A stretch of 64,000 nt of DNA from Flavobacterium succinicans LMG 10402 (GCF_000611675.1 NZ_JATV01000002.1:62001-126000), one strand, 5' to 3'; positions 28,764-39,015 are shown, counted from the stretch's first letter. Notes: a model not told the origin generated them from the sequence alone. Translations and numbers: made by a program.

Positions 28764-29714
28764 CTAACCTACTAGACCTTTAACAATTTCACGAAGCGGT
28801 AAAATGGCTTTAGTATTTTCAATACTCGGTCCAGCAACCCAAACGGTTTTGTAAGTAGCTTGCGTTGCGGCTTTCTCGGTAGCTTTCATACCTATGTAAA
28901 AACGGATCATTTTAACCCATTTTTTTAGACTTTTATTTTTATTCAAAAGAGCTTCTAAAGCGGTTTGTTTGGTACCAATTTTTTGCACATAAGGTGTATT
29001 GATAACAGTACAAGGCGTTCCCGAAATACGTTCGGTCATCACAATATCTTTGGCGCCGTAATCCACACAAGCTTGTTTGTATTCTTGAGAAACACCAGCT
29101 TCAACAGAGGCAATAAACGGGCTACCCACAGATACTCCAGCAGCACCAAAACTCATCATTTGTTCAAGATCAGCTTTGGAACCTACACCTCCAGCAGAAA
29201 TAACAGGCAACTTGGTTTCTTTGTTCAACAATCGAATTAAAGCTTCGGGAGCAGTATTTCCACGGTGTCCACCTGCAAGATTATTAACAGCAATAATCGC
29301 ATCTGCCCCCAAACTTTCGACTTTTTTTGCAAAAGCCAAATCAGTTACATCACAGAAGACCTTTATACCAGCTTTGTGTGCCTCTTTAATCGTTTCTTCT
29401 GGAGAACCCAAGGAAGTTATAATAAAATCCACTCCTTCTTCACATAACACTCGTAATTGTTCTTTGTATTTTACATTCGATTTATTGACAATCAAATTAT
29501 AGCCAAAACTACCCCCAGCGACTTTGGCCTTTTTCAACTCTTGAATGGACGCACGTAAATCTTCAAGGGTTCGATAATTTAAGGCTGGAATACATCCTGC
29601 AATACCACTATGCATCCCTTCGATCACCATTTTGGTATTAGACACTAAAAACATGGGAGCCATAATCACTGGATGTGTGATCTGCAAAAGAGACTGTAAC
29701 GATTGTTTTTCCAT
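28764..29714 (-). CDS. Nitronate monooxygenase-family FMN protein
   Basis: I start it at the ATG at 29712-29714 (316 residues), since relatives begin close to the TIM-barrel strand HPVIMAPMFLVSN; the longer frame adds 18 unlikely residues. Family motifs are NLAGGHRG (about 153-160), VISAGGVG (about 178) and GAAGVSVGSPFIAS (about 197), the FMN phosphate-binding region. The family oxidises alkyl nitronates, but several members have other NAD(P)H or acyl-CoA substrates. The coupled DUF4442 hotdog gene suggests a fatty acyl context. Confidence 0.8.
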   Translation of the reverse strand: MEKQSLQSLLQITHPVIMAPMFLVSNTKMVIEGMHSGIAGCIPALNYRTLEDLRASIQELKKAKVAGGSFGYNLIVNKSNVKYKEQLRVLCEEGVDFIITSLGSPEETIKEAHKAGIKVFCDVTDLAFAKKVESLGADAIIAVNNLAGGHRGNTAPEALIRLLNKETKLPVISAGGVGSKADLEQMMSFGAAGVSVGSPFIASVEAGVSQEYKQACVDYGAKDIVMTERISGTPCTVINTPYVQKIGTKQTALEALLNKNKSLKKWVKMIRFYIGMKATEKAATQATYKTVWVAGPSIENTKAILPLREIVKGLVG

Positions 29715-30385
29715 TTTTAAAATTTTATAACAGTCAAAAATAGAAAAAGAAAACGATATATTATGCATGCATACAAAATAAATGAAAACGTTTTCGTGAA
29801 TTCAATTTTCTGTGATGATTAACTTTATTTGTGTAAGATGGAAGAAGGTATTAATCTTTATAACGTAGAGTATAAAGAATAGCTTTTTATTAATTCTTCA
29901 AAATCATTCCTTTATAATAGTTTAACATCATTACATAAAAATGTACCGAAATCTATTAGTTATTAAGATAATAGTTTAATACAAAAAGATGATTCTCGAA
30001 TTTATAAATGAAGACTAAAAAGTTAACTATAAAAACATTTCACACATAATTAACAATAATAACAAATATTTATTATTTGCTAAAAAAAAGTAAATAAAAC
30101 ACACTAGTGTTTTAAATTTGACGTAATTATTTTAAAAAAAAATAAAAAGCAACCAAAATAGACTTCATTAAAGTCAAAATCACAAAACAATAAACAACAA
30201 ACAATTAGCTAAATTTTAAAATTAAATTAAAAAAAGACAACAAAAAGAAATATTTAACAATAAACAGAATAAAAAATCAATTTTTTAATAAAAAAATACT
30301 ATTTAAAAAAATTTAACAAAAATATCCTTTTGTGTTTAACATTATATTAAGATATTTGACCCAACTAATCTTTAATAATAGCAAC
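29715..30385. promoter_or_regulatory. Leader and promoter region of the SusC/SusD operon
   Basis: About 670 very AT-rich bases. TTG (30330-30332), an 18-base spacer and GATATTTG (30351-30358) form a promoter one base off consensus, 28 bases before the susC ATG. Further upstream, a 7-bp hairpin AAAACAC/GTGTTTT (30096-30113) overlaps TAAATTTG (30113-30120), a second possible start that would give a leader of about 250 bases. No ORF is seen. Confidence 0.5.
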
Positions 30386-33376
30386 ATGAGAATCAATTTA
30401 AAGCATTTTTTGAGTTTGCTTTTTGCCTTGTTTGTGCAAATCGCTGTCGCCCAAGAATTCACTGTAACGGGAACCGTTACCGATCAGGCCGGAATTCCTA
30501 TCCCAGGGGCTAACGTACTAGTAAAAGGAACGAAAACAAGTACGCAAACAGATTTTTCGGGAGTCTTTGCTCTAAAAGCTTCGACTAATGATGTGTTGGT
30601 CGTGAGTTTTGTGGGGATGTCAACAGCTGAAGTAAAAGCTGCATCAAAAGTTTCCGTAAAACTAAAAGATGCTTCTAACGTACTGGAAAATGTGGTCGTT
30701 GTAGGTTATGGTACGCAATCCAAAAAGAAATCAACGGATAACATTGCCAGAGTAACTGCAAAAGACATTCAACAAGTACCCGTTTCAAACGTACAAAACG
30801 CTTTAGTTGGTAAACTGGCTGGGGTTCAAATTACGCAAACTAACGGTAAAGTTGAAGGAGGAGTTAGCGTACGTGTTCGAGGTGCTGCAAGTATTAGTGC
30901 TGGAAAAGAACCATTATATGTATTGGATGGAATACCATTGATAACAACAAATGAATCAAATAATGGAGCACCAACAAACCCATTACTGACTTTAAGTCCA
31001 AATGAAATCGAATCGATTGACGTATTAAAAGATGCATCTTCGGCAGCAATTTATGGTGCTCGAGGTGCCAATGGAGTTGTAATTATTACCACTAAAAAAG
31101 GAAAAGAAGGAAAAGGAACTTTTTCTATCAATTTATCGCAAGGAGTTAGCGAAGCTACTAATAAAAGAAAATGGTTAAATGCTGCGCAATATGTAGAATT
31201 ATTTAAAGAGGCTTCCATCAATGGTACAGGAGATACTGCAGAGGCGGAGTCTTATTTTGATGCATATGCTGCAGGAACTGACTGGAGAAACTTAGAAGTT
31301 AACACAGATTGGCAAGACCTTGCTTTTAGAAATGGATACACTACTGATGCTGATTTTGCAGTATCAGGTGGAGATGCAAAAACTAAATACTTTTTCTCAG
31401 GCGCTTACAATAGCACAACTGGAATTATTGTAGATAATGATTTAGAAAGAATAACTGCTAGAACAAATATTTCACATAAACTGACAGATCGTTTTACCGC
31501 TGGAATGAACTTAAGTTTTTCTAGAGCTCAAATTAATAGAGTTCAAGATGACAACTCATTTACAACACCATTGCAAATGGTAGCTCAATCACCTTTAGCA
31601 CCTGTCCGTTTAGCAGATGGCTCTCCTAACCAAAACACAGAGTATGTTAACTATGTACAAGCAGCTGATAACTCTTTTTATAAGACCTTAGTTCGAAGAG
31701 TTCTTGGTAAAGTGTACGGTGAATTTAAAATCCTACCTTATTTGAAAGCAAATAGTGATTTTTCTTACGATTTAATGTCGCAAACTGAAGATGCTTGGTA
31801 CGGAAAAAACTTTCCGAACATGGCCACTGACGGAGAAGTCTTCGCAAGTTCTGTAAACAACGAGACCTACATTACTAGTAACTACTTAACATTCGACAAG
31901 ACATTTGCAGAAAAACACGATGTAAACATAGTTGCTGGTATAGAGTTCAACAAATTCAACAGAAGATACCAAGATGTTACTAGCATTTATTTTCCTAATG
32001 ATAGTTTTACAACCATAGATGGTGGTGCTGAAGTAAACGCAGGATCGGGTAACGAAACTGACTATACTTTTGCTTCTCAATTCGGCAGAATTAGCTATAC
32101 CTATGCAAATAAATATTTACTTAAAGCAAGTATTCGTCGCGATGGGTCTTCAAGATTTGGAGCAAACAACAGATATGGTACATTTCCTGCTGTATCTGCA
32201 GGATGGGTAGTATCTGAGGAAAGTTTCTTAAAAGAAAACAATATACTTTCTTACTTGAAACTTAAAGGAAGCTGGGGTGAACTTGGAAATGCTGAACTAG
32301 GAAACTTTGCGTCAAGACAATTTTACGGACCAAACTCTTATAACCTTAAATCAGGATTAACCTTTACTCAGGCAGGAAACCCTGATTTGAGTTGGGAAAA
32401 ATCAACTCAAGTAGATTTTGGTGCTGAATTAGGCTTATTTAACATTATCAATATTGAAGCAGATTATTATAAAAAAACGACCGATGGTCTTTTATTTAGT
32501 GTTCCATTAGCTTTGAGTTCTGGTGCAACATCGATCAATAAGAATATTGGTGAACTTGAAAGTAAAGGAGTTGAATTCGTGTTAAACACCAAAAACATTG
32601 ACACTCAAAACTTCAAATGGAGTACAAGTTTTAATTTAACAACAAACAAAACTAAAGTACTTTCTTTACCAAACGACAACAAAGATTTAATCAATACATT
32701 CACAATTAATAGAGTAGGCGAAAACGTTTCTTCTTTTTACCTAAAAGAGTATGCAGGAGTTGACCCTGAAAACGGTGACGCATTATTTTATTTAAACACA
32801 TTAAATCCTGATGGTTCTATCGACAGAACAAAAACTAGCGATTATGCAGCAGCACAAAGAATTATTGCAGGAAATCCTTTCCCGACTTTGATGACGGGTT
32901 TAACAAATACCATTAATTACAAAGGCTTAGATTTCTCATTTACTTTCCAAGGAGAATGGGGAGCTAGTATCTACAATTCTGCAGGTATCTTCCAATCTGT
33001 TTCTGGAGATTACTTAGATAACCAAACTGTAGACCAATTAAACCGTTGGCAAAAACCAGGTGATATTACCAATGTACCACAAGCAAGACTTTATGGCGGT
33101 AATGGAACAGGTCACTCCACAAGATTCTTAGAAAAAGCTGATTTTGTACGTTTAAGAAACTTAACAATCGGTTTTACACTACCAAGCAGTGTAGTGAAAG
33201 ACTTAGGAATGAGTAGTGTTCGTTTTTACGGAACAGGTGTAAACTTACTTACATTTACCAACTATTCTGGTTATGATCCAGAAGCAAGAAGAGATGACGG
33301 CACTACCATCGGGGAAGAGTTTTATTCTGCTCCTCCAGCGAGAACTATTGCATTGGGTGTAAATATTAATTTCTAA
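30386..33376 (+). CDS. SusC/RagA-type TonB-dependent outer-membrane transporter
   Basis: I start it at the ATG at 30386 (996 residues), which begins the signal MRINLKHFLSLLFALFVQIA; a GTG at 30332 lies inside the promoter and is excluded. The mature protein has an N-terminal carboxypeptidase-regulatory-like domain (VTGTVTDQAGIPIPGANV), a TonB-box-like VVVGYGTQSKK, a plug domain with the SusC signature PLYVLDGIPL and the segment SIDVLKDASSAAIYGARGANGVV, and a C-terminal beta-barrel. It imports large ligands with its SusD partner, 11 bases downstream. The substrate is not determined by sequence; the arginine-degradation and cyanophycinase genes beside it suggest peptide-like material. Confidence 0.93.
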   Translation: MRINLKHFLSLLFALFVQIAVAQEFTVTGTVTDQAGIPIPGANVLVKGTKTSTQTDFSGVFALKASTNDVLVVSFVGMSTAEVKAASKVSVKLKDASNVLENVVVVGYGTQSKKKSTDNIARVTAKDIQQVPVSNVQNALVGKLAGVQITQTNGKVEGGVSVRVRGAASISAGKEPLYVLDGIPLITTNESNNGAPTNPLLTLSPNEIESIDVLKDASSAAIYGARGANGVVIITTKKGKEGKGTFSINLSQGVSEATNKRKWLNAAQYVELFKEASINGTGDTAEAESYFDAYAAGTDWRNLEVNTDWQDLAFRNGYTTDADFAVSGGDAKTKYFFSGAYNSTTGIIVDNDLERITARTNISHKLTDRFTAGMNLSFSRAQINRVQDDNSFTTPLQMVAQSPLAPVRLADGSPNQNTEYVNYVQAADNSFYKTLVRRVLGKVYGEFKILPYLKANSDFSYDLMSQTEDAWYGKNFPNMATDGEVFASSVNNETYITSNYLTFDKTFAEKHDVNIVAGIEFNKFNRRYQDVTSIYFPNDSFTTIDGGAEVNAGSGNETDYTFASQFGRISYTYANKYLLKASIRRDGSSRFGANNRYGTFPAVSAGWVVSEESFLKENNILSYLKLKGSWGELGNAELGNFASRQFYGPNSYNLKSGLTFTQAGNPDLSWEKSTQVDFGAELGLFNIINIEADYYKKTTDGLLFSVPLALSSGATSINKNIGELESKGVEFVLNTKNIDTQNFKWSTSFNLTTNKTKVLSLPNDNKDLINTFTINRVGENVSSFYLKEYAGVDPENGDALFYLNTLNPDGSIDRTKTSDYAAAQRIIAGNPFPTLMTGLTNTINYKGLDFSFTFQGEWGASIYNSAGIFQSVSGDYLDNQTVDQLNRWQKPGDITNVPQARLYGGNGTGHSTRFLEKADFVRLRNLTIGFTLPSSVVKDLGMSSVRFYGTGVNLLTFTNYSGYDPEARRDDGTTIGEEFYSAPPARTIALGVNINF

Positions 33377-33387
33377 TAACAACAAAA

Positions 33388-34755
33388 ATGAAAGTCAATA
33401 AATTAATCATATATTCTCTACTTGCCGCTATGTTTATTAGTTGTGAGAATGAACTAGAAATCGACCCTAGACAACGAGAGGATGACACAATCACATTAAG
33501 TACTGAGAGTGGTATCACAAACATACTTACAGGTACTTACGCAATTGCAGCCAGTGGTGATGCATACGGAGGTAGAATACAAGTTTCAGCTGATTTACTT
33601 GGCCAAACAGGATCTACTACCACAACAGATTTAAGATGGAGAGGTACTTTTGTGCCTTTTAGACAGATGTACACTAAAACTATGCTAGTAGATAATGGAT
33701 TTGTTCAAAACATCTGGGCAAGAAATTATGAAATCATTAATGCAGCAAACGTTGTGATCGAAAATATAGATAAAGTAGCTGATCCGGCAAAACAAACCAA
33801 AATGGTAGCCGAGGCTAATTTTTTAAAATCTTTGGCCTACTTTGATTTGGTTCGTTTTTTTGCTAAACCTTACGAAGCTGGTAAAACAAACAGCCAATTA
33901 GGAGTTGTTGTTAGAGATAAAGCAATCTACGATTACACTAAAGAATACCCTAAAGAAAGAAGCTCGGTAGAAGAAGTTTATGCAATTGTTATTGATGGTT
34001 TAAACAAAGCATATGCAAATCTTCCTGCAAACAACAGCTTTTACGCCAACAAATATGCTGCAAAAGCACTTTTAGCTAGGGTATATTTACAAATGCAAAA
34101 CTATCCGGCTGCAAGAGATGCTGCTAATGACGTGATTGCAAACAGTGGAGCAGGCTTGATGGCTACATATAAGGAAGCATTCAACCATGAAGTAAATCAG
34201 GCTGAAGATATTTTTGCCATCCAAATTACCAATCAAACAGGTAGCAACGCCTTGATCACTTTCTATGCTTCTGGATTATTTGGAGGCCGCGGTGGTGATA
34301 TCGAATTGAGATCAACATATTTAAACAAATTTGACGATGTTAATGATGAAAGAAGAAACTTCAATTACGTCAACTCTGTAAACGGTCGTAGATTAACTTC
34401 TAAATTTACTAGTCAATTTGGAGATGTACCTGTTATTCGTTTAGCCGAAATGTATTTGATTCGCGCAGAATCTAATTTCCAAGCAGGAACAACAACTGGT
34501 GATACGCCACTAAATGACATCAATAGATTAAGAACTAGAGCAAAAGCTACTTTGTTTAGCACTGTTACACTAGCAAACATTCTTCGTGAAAGAGAGCTAG
34601 AGTTAGGCATGGAAGGTTTTAGAGTTCATGACATTAAAAGAACTAAAGGTTCTGTAACTTCTTCTATCGCATGGAACTCTGATTTATTAGTTTTCCCAAT
34701 CCCACAAAGAGAAAAAGATGTAAATGGGTTAATCACTCAAAATCCTGGATATTAA
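33388..34755 (+). CDS. SusD/RagB-type surface lipoprotein
   Basis: The 455-residue protein has a lipoprotein signal (LLAAMFISC, Cys at about 19), the SusD start ELEIDPRQR, a helical TPR scaffold (for example AEANFLKSLAYFDLVRFFA and YAAKALLARVYLQMQNYPAA) and the C-terminal RagB motif LRERELELGMEGFRVHDIKR. It forms the lid of the SusC transporter and binds the ligand at the cell surface. At 455 residues it is at the short end of the family. A terminator follows. Confidence 0.92.
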   Translation: MKVNKLIIYSLLAAMFISCENELEIDPRQREDDTITLSTESGITNILTGTYAIAASGDAYGGRIQVSADLLGQTGSTTTTDLRWRGTFVPFRQMYTKTMLVDNGFVQNIWARNYEIINAANVVIENIDKVADPAKQTKMVAEANFLKSLAYFDLVRFFAKPYEAGKTNSQLGVVVRDKAIYDYTKEYPKERSSVEEVYAIVIDGLNKAYANLPANNSFYANKYAAKALLARVYLQMQNYPAARDAANDVIANSGAGLMATYKEAFNHEVNQAEDIFAIQITNQTGSNALITFYASGLFGGRGGDIELRSTYLNKFDDVNDERRNFNYVNSVNGRRLTSKFTSQFGDVPVIRLAEMYLIRAESNFQAGTTTGDTPLNDINRLRTRAKATLFSTVTLANILRERELELGMEGFRVHDIKRTKGSVTSSIAWNSDLLVFPIPQREKDVNGLITQNPGY

Positions 34756-34779
34756 TATTTTTTTTTGAATTAGTTTTTC

Positions 34780-34812
34780 TAAACCACTCCAACATTCGGA
34801 GTGGTTTTTTTT
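34780..34812 (+). terminator. Terminator of the SusC/SusD operon
   Basis: AACCACTCC/GGAGTGGTT (34782-34790 with 34798-34806) and a run of T. Confidence 0.85.
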
Positions 34813-34848
34813 GCATATATTAAATAAAAACCAACATTTACTTGAGCA

Positions 34849-34887
34849 AAAAAAAGCTTAAAATCAGAGCGATTTTAAGCTTTTTCA
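34849..34887 (-). terminator. Terminator of the arginase/ornithine aminotransferase operon
   Basis: A perfect 15-bp stem (34851-34865 with 34871-34885, loop AGAGC) lies downstream of the minus-strand arginase stop; T runs on both strands make it bidirectional. Confidence 0.85.
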
Positions 34888-34911
34888 ACCAAATAAATAT
34901 AAAAAACCTAC

Positions 34912-35868
34912 TTACTCAATGGGTAAAACTAATGTGGAAGTAACCGCCTCCAACACCTGAAATGCCGTCTCTGCCATTTTATTCCCTTTGGTATCCAATA
35001 AAGGATTCACCTCAACTACTTCAATACAAACTACTTTTTTGGTTTTAATAATTTGATCTATTATTGCAATTACTTCATATTGATCAAATCCTTTGGCTAC
35101 TGGTGTTCCTGTTCCATACGAAATCAAGTCGCAATCCATCGAATCAACATCAAAGGATATATACAAAACTTCGCAATGCGACAGCTTTACTAAAGCTTCT
35201 GCCACACAAGTTTCTAAACCTCTATAACGTACTTCGTCTACTTTATAATTGCGAATAGACAGTCGCTCCATTTGTTGATCTTCAGCTTCTTCCGTATCAC
35301 GAACTCCAAAATACACCAAATTTTCTGGCTGAATTTTAGGTCCTTTGTACCCTATTTGCTTCATTTCTTCCCAATACTTTTGAGTATCAGGGTCGACAGC
35401 ATTTGTTTTAGCATCCAAATTATCATTTGCCAATGCTGCTGCCAAAGGCATTCCGTGAATATTCCCAGAAGGTGACGTGTAAGGAGAATGCAAATCGGCG
35501 TGGGCATCAATCCAAATCACCCCAACATTTTGCTCTGGAAATGCAGATTTTATCCCACTAATGGTTCCTAAAGCCGAGGAGTGATCTCCTGAAAGCACAA
35601 TAGGAAAATAATCCTTTAAGTTTTTCTGAATCGAATTATTCAAACGAATACACTGCTCCACCACGTGTTCAATACGCTTGGCTACTGTACTTCTATCTTT
35701 ATCATAAATCGACTCGTTGTGCGTTTTAATATCTTCAAAAGGAAACTGGTTAAAATAATCACTTCCTTGATTGATGGCTGCAATTTCAATAGCGTCTACC
35801 CCCAAATCAGAGCCACGAGTACCCGCTCCGATATCGGATCTATTTTTAATTAATTTAATAGGTTTCAT
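34912..35868 (-). CDS. Arginase-family ureohydrolase (probable arginase)
   Basis: The 318-residue protein has the three manganese-site motifs of the arginase/agmatinase fold: SGDHSSALG (93-101), WIDAHADLH (119-127) and ISFDVDSMD (about 240), plus EVVEVNPLLD near residue 291. The second gene of the operon encodes ornithine aminotransferase, 8 bases upstream, so arginine (giving ornithine and urea) is the best substrate guess over agmatine or formiminoglutamate. Together they convert arginine to glutamate semialdehyde. It is cytoplasmic. Confidence 0.85.
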   Translation of the reverse strand: MKPIKLIKNRSDIGAGTRGSDLGVDAIEIAAINQGSDYFNQFPFEDIKTHNESIYDKDRSTVAKRIEHVVEQCIRLNNSIQKNLKDYFPIVLSGDHSSALGTISGIKSAFPEQNVGVIWIDAHADLHSPYTSPSGNIHGMPLAAALANDNLDAKTNAVDPDTQKYWEEMKQIGYKGPKIQPENLVYFGVRDTEEAEDQQMERLSIRNYKVDEVRYRGLETCVAEALVKLSHCEVLYISFDVDSMDCDLISYGTGTPVAKGFDQYEVIAIIDQIIKTKKVVCIEVVEVNPLLDTKGNKMAETAFQVLEAVTSTLVLPIE

Positions 35869-35876
35869 ACAACTTC

Positions 35877-37160
35877 CTAGATAAAGTCATTTAACGCTTT
35901 TTCAATAATCGCTAAACACTCTTGAATTTGCTCTTCGGTAATAACCAAAGGTGGTGCAAAACGAATTTTGTTCCCGTGAGTGGGTTTAGCCAACAAACCA
36001 TAATCTCTAAATCGTAAACAAATATCCCAAGCCAAATCAGAATCTTCATCGCTGTTGATAACGATAGCATTCAACAAACCTTTTCCTCTTACCAAAGCAA
36101 TCAAAGGATTTTTGGCAGCTATATCATTTAAACCTTGTCTAAGTATGTTTCCTAAACGATCTGCGTTAGCAGCCAAATTGTCATCTTTTATCACTTCCAA
36201 AGCAGCAATAGCCACGGCAGCAGCCACTGGATTTCCACCAAAAGTAGACCCGTGTTGCCCTGGTTTAATCACATTCATAATCTCATTATTGGCCAAAACT
36301 GCCGATACTGGATACACTCCGCCAGAAATGGCTTTACCGAGAATAAGAATATCTGGTTTTACCTCAGGTGTTTTTTCACACCCTTTTTCACAAGAACAAT
36401 TCCCGCAAGTAGCTAATAAACGACCTGTACGAGCGATTCCTGTTTGTACTTCATCGGCTATAAAAAGAGCATTATGCGCTTCACAAAGTGCTTTAGCTTT
36501 TGCCAAATACCCTTCAGAAGGTACATATACTCCAGCTTCACCTTGGATAGGCTCCACTAAAAAACCAGCAATGTTAGGTGAAGATTGCAACGCTTTTTCT
36601 AATGCATCGATATCATCATAAGGAATTCTGATAAAACCTTCGGTGAAAGGACCAAAACTTTTACGCGCTACTTCATCATTAGAAAAAGAAATAATAGTAG
36701 TTGTTCTTCCGTGGAAATTATTTTCGCAAACAATCACTTGTGCTTGATTCTCTGGAATACCTTTCACTTCATACGCCCATTTACGGCATAATTTTAAAGC
36801 CGTTTCTACTGCTTCTGCACCAGTATTCATTGGTAAAACTTTGTCAAAGCCGAAATAATCCGTAATATATTCTTCGAATACGCCTAATTTATCATTATGA
36901 AAAGCACGAGAAGTTAAGGTTAACTTTTGAGCTTGCTCAATCATTGCTCCAATAATTTTTGGATGACAATGTCCTTGATTCACCGCGGAGTAGGCCGATA
37001 GAAAATCAAAGTATTTTTTGCCGTCAACATCCCAAACATAAACTCCTTCTCCACGTTCTAAAACTACCGGTAACGGATGATAATTATGGGCTCCAAATTG
37101 GTTTTCTTTTTCGATTAAAACTTCCGATTTTGAAGAAAGTATTAGTTCAGATTGTATCAT
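35877..37160 (-). CDS. rocD: Ornithine aminotransferase
   Basis: I start it at the ATG at 37158-37160 (427 residues); the upstream Met at 37193 falls in the -7 element. It is a class III PLP aminotransferase with [17 protein letters not shown] (substrate and dimer region), [17 protein letters not shown], the PLP Asp in [15 protein letters not shown], the Schiff-base Lys in [10 protein letters not shown] and [14 protein letters not shown] [13 protein letters not shown]. It transfers the delta-amino group of ornithine to 2-oxoglutarate. An insert [12 protein letters not shown] (four Cys) near residue 252 is noteworthy and could bind a metal. It is divergent from an Lrp-type regulator. Confidence 0.9.
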   Translation of the reverse strand: MIQSELILSSKSEVLIEKENQFGAHNYHPLPVVLERGEGVYVWDVDGKKYFDFLSAYSAVNQGHCHPKIIGAMIEQAQKLTLTSRAFHNDKLGVFEEYITDYFGFDKVLPMNTGAEAVETALKLCRKWAYEVKGIPENQAQVIVCENNFHGRTTTIISFSNDEVARKSFGPFTEGFIRIPYDDIDALEKALQSSPNIAGFLVEPIQGEAGVYVPSEGYLAKAKALCEAHNALFIADEVQTGIARTGRLLATCGNCSCEKGCEKTPEVKPDILILGKAISGGVYPVSAVLANNEIMNVIKPGQHGSTFGGNPVAAAVAIAALEVIKDDNLAANADRLGNILRQGLNDIAAKNPLIALVRGKGLLNAIVINSDEDSDLAWDICLRFRDYGLLAKPTHGNKIRFAPPLVITEEQIQECLAIIEKALNDFI

Positions 37161-37190
37161 TTTTTTGGTCTTTAATTTATATCTATAAAG

Positions 37191-37198
37191 CAAAAATA
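37191..37198 (-). promoter_or_regulatory. -7 element of the rocD operon
   Basis: The minus strand reads TATTTTTG, an exact TAnnTTTG match, 31 bases before the chosen rocD start. It excludes the upstream Met at 37193 as the start. Confidence 0.6.
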
Positions 37199-37301
37199 CT
37201 AATTTTATTTAAAAATAGGATAAAAAAAATGTGTTTTGACTTAATATTTTAAAAATAAAAACAAATTTTCGTTTTTTTATAAATATATAAAGTCATTTTG
37301 T

Positions 37302-37309
37302 TATTTTTG
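37302..37309 (+). promoter_or_regulatory. -7 element of the Lrp/AsnC gene
   Basis: TATTTTTG, an exact match, 97 bases before the ATG at 37406. The rocD and Lrp -7 elements lie about 100 bases apart, back to back, leaving room for a shared operator. Confidence 0.5.
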
Positions 37310-37405
37310 AAGTCTCATTTGTACTAAAACTTTGAAATGAAATAAAAATAATTACTTTTATAAAGAATATAAAAAGTGATTTTAACTTTAAAAAAGCCTT
37401 TCGAA

Positions 37406-37858
37406 ATGGAAATATTAGACGAATTTGACATTAATATCATTAAAGAATTAGAAAAAGATGGCCGTATGGCGTACTCTGCCATTGCTTCCAATCTCAAAAT
37501 TTCAAACACCATGGTTCACCAACGAATTAATAGGTTAATGGACCAAGGTGTACTAACCGGAATCAAACCCGTAATTAATGAAAAAAAAATCGGCTATGAC
37601 TGGGGTGCCTTTACTGGTATCACTTTAAACAAAGATGCCGATTCTAAACGTGTAATCGATGAATTAAAGAAAATACCTGAAATAACCGAATGCTATTTCA
37701 TTACAGGCTCATTTACCTTATATATCAAAATGATTGCAAAAGATCATGAGCACATGAGAAAGTTACTCTACGAAAAAATAGATAATATTCCCGGTATTGC
37801 CAAAACCGATTCTATTATCGAGTTAGGGTGTGCCTTTAAACGCAATGTAACCTTATAA
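37406..37858 (+). CDS. Lrp/AsnC-family transcriptional regulator
   Basis: I start it at the ATG at 37406 (150 residues; an upstream GTG at 37376 adds 10). It has an N-terminal winged HTH (LDEFDINIIKELEKDGRMAYSAIA.. then ISNTMVHQRINRL) and a C-terminal RAM/ligand domain with ITECYFITGSFTLYIKMIAKD. Such proteins form octamers that sense amino acids. It diverges from the rocD/arginase operon and precedes the S51 peptidase gene by 11 bases, so it probably controls both sides in response to an amino acid such as arginine or ornithine. That is an inference from position. Confidence 0.88.
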   Translation: MEILDEFDINIIKELEKDGRMAYSAIASNLKISNTMVHQRINRLMDQGVLTGIKPVINEKKIGYDWGAFTGITLNKDADSKRVIDELKKIPEITECYFITGSFTLYIKMIAKDHEHMRKLLYEKIDNIPGIAKTDSIIELGCAFKRNVTL

Positions 37859-37869
37859 ACCACTAAATA

Positions 37870-38961
37870 ATGTTCCCTGATTTTCTAACCAAACCAACCA
37901 AAAATGGCGTTTTACTAGCTTCTTCTTTTCTTTTATCGTTCAGTTTATTAGCCTGCAGTAGTGATTCAAACGAATCCGAAAAACCAACTCCAACCCCCGC
38001 CTACACTGCTATCCCTTCTTCGATAGGGATTGTTGGAGATCCAAAAGATGTTACAGTAACTACTAGTGCTGGGACCGTTTTAATGGGAGGCTCTACCGAT
38101 GTAGACGGCGCAATGAAATGGATGATCAATAAAAGCATCGGAGGAGATGTAGTAATCATTAGAGCATCAGGGACAACAGGTTATAATCAATACTTATACG
38201 ATTTAGTAAAAGTAAATGGCATCCGCCAAGTAAATTCTGTTGAAACCTTACTTATAAATAGTGCCGAACTTGCCAATAATCCAAAAGTAGCGGAACGCAT
38301 CAAAGAAGCGGAAATGCTTTTCATTGCTGGTGGAGACCAAGCCAATTACATTCGCTTTTGGAGAAACACTCCCGTTGAAGAGGCACTGAATTACCTAATT
38401 AATGTGAAAAAAGTACCCGTTGGCGGAACTAGCGCAGGTTGTGCCATTCTTGGTGAAGCCGTTTTTACCGCCGAAAACAACACCATAACTTCCGAGGAAG
38501 CGCTTTTAAATCCTTTCAATTCAAAAATTACTTTAGCAAAAAGTGATTTTATCAACAATCCTTTTCTTAAAAATACAATTACCGACACCCATTATAATAA
38601 CCCTGATAGAAAAGGCAGACAAATCACTTTTCTAGCACGTTTAGCTACTGAATTTAACTGGCAACAACCCAAAGGAATTGGTGTGCAAGAACAAACAGCC
38701 GTTTGTATTGACGAAAATGGTAAAGCGGTAGTTTATGGAACTGGTTTTGCTTATTTTTTGAAAGCCAGTAGTGAAAAACCTGAGAAATGTGTAGCAGGCA
38801 GCAAGCTCAATTGGATAAATAATAAAAAAGCCGTTCAAGCCTACCTAATTGGAGGAAAAGAAACTGGAAATGGCTCTTTTAATTTAACCAATTGGACCAC
38901 TATATCTGGCGGAATTTATCAAAATATGTACGTTACGGATGGTGTTCTTTCTATAGAATAA
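37870..38961 (+). CDS. Cyanophycinase-like S51 peptidase, lipoprotein
   Basis: The 363-residue protein has a lipoprotein signal with lipobox SLLAC (Cys29), a Pro/Thr-rich linker and an S51-type domain. The nucleophile elbow is GGTSAGCAILGE (Ser188), preceded by LFIAGGDQANYI (about 150-161), and TDTHYNNPDRKGRQITFLARL corresponds to the conserved His/Arg segment of cyanophycinases. S51 enzymes cleave acidic isopeptide or Asp-rich bonds; cyanophycinase releases beta-Asp-Arg dipeptides. It follows the Lrp gene by 11 bases. Surface or periplasmic location suggests an extracellular substrate. Confidence 0.8.
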   Translation: MFPDFLTKPTKNGVLLASSFLLSFSLLACSSDSNESEKPTPTPAYTAIPSSIGIVGDPKDVTVTTSAGTVLMGGSTDVDGAMKWMINKSIGGDVVIIRASGTTGYNQYLYDLVKVNGIRQVNSVETLLINSAELANNPKVAERIKEAEMLFIAGGDQANYIRFWRNTPVEEALNYLINVKKVPVGGTSAGCAILGEAVFTAENNTITSEEALLNPFNSKITLAKSDFINNPFLKNTITDTHYNNPDRKGRQITFLARLATEFNWQQPKGIGVQEQTAVCIDENGKAVVYGTGFAYFLKASSEKPEKCVAGSKLNWINNKKAVQAYLIGGKETGNGSFNLTNWTTISGGIYQNMYVTDGVLSIE

Positions 38962-39015
38962 ACAAGATAACACTATCTCATTCTGAACACTTTTTCACTA
39001 TTAATACCATTTATT

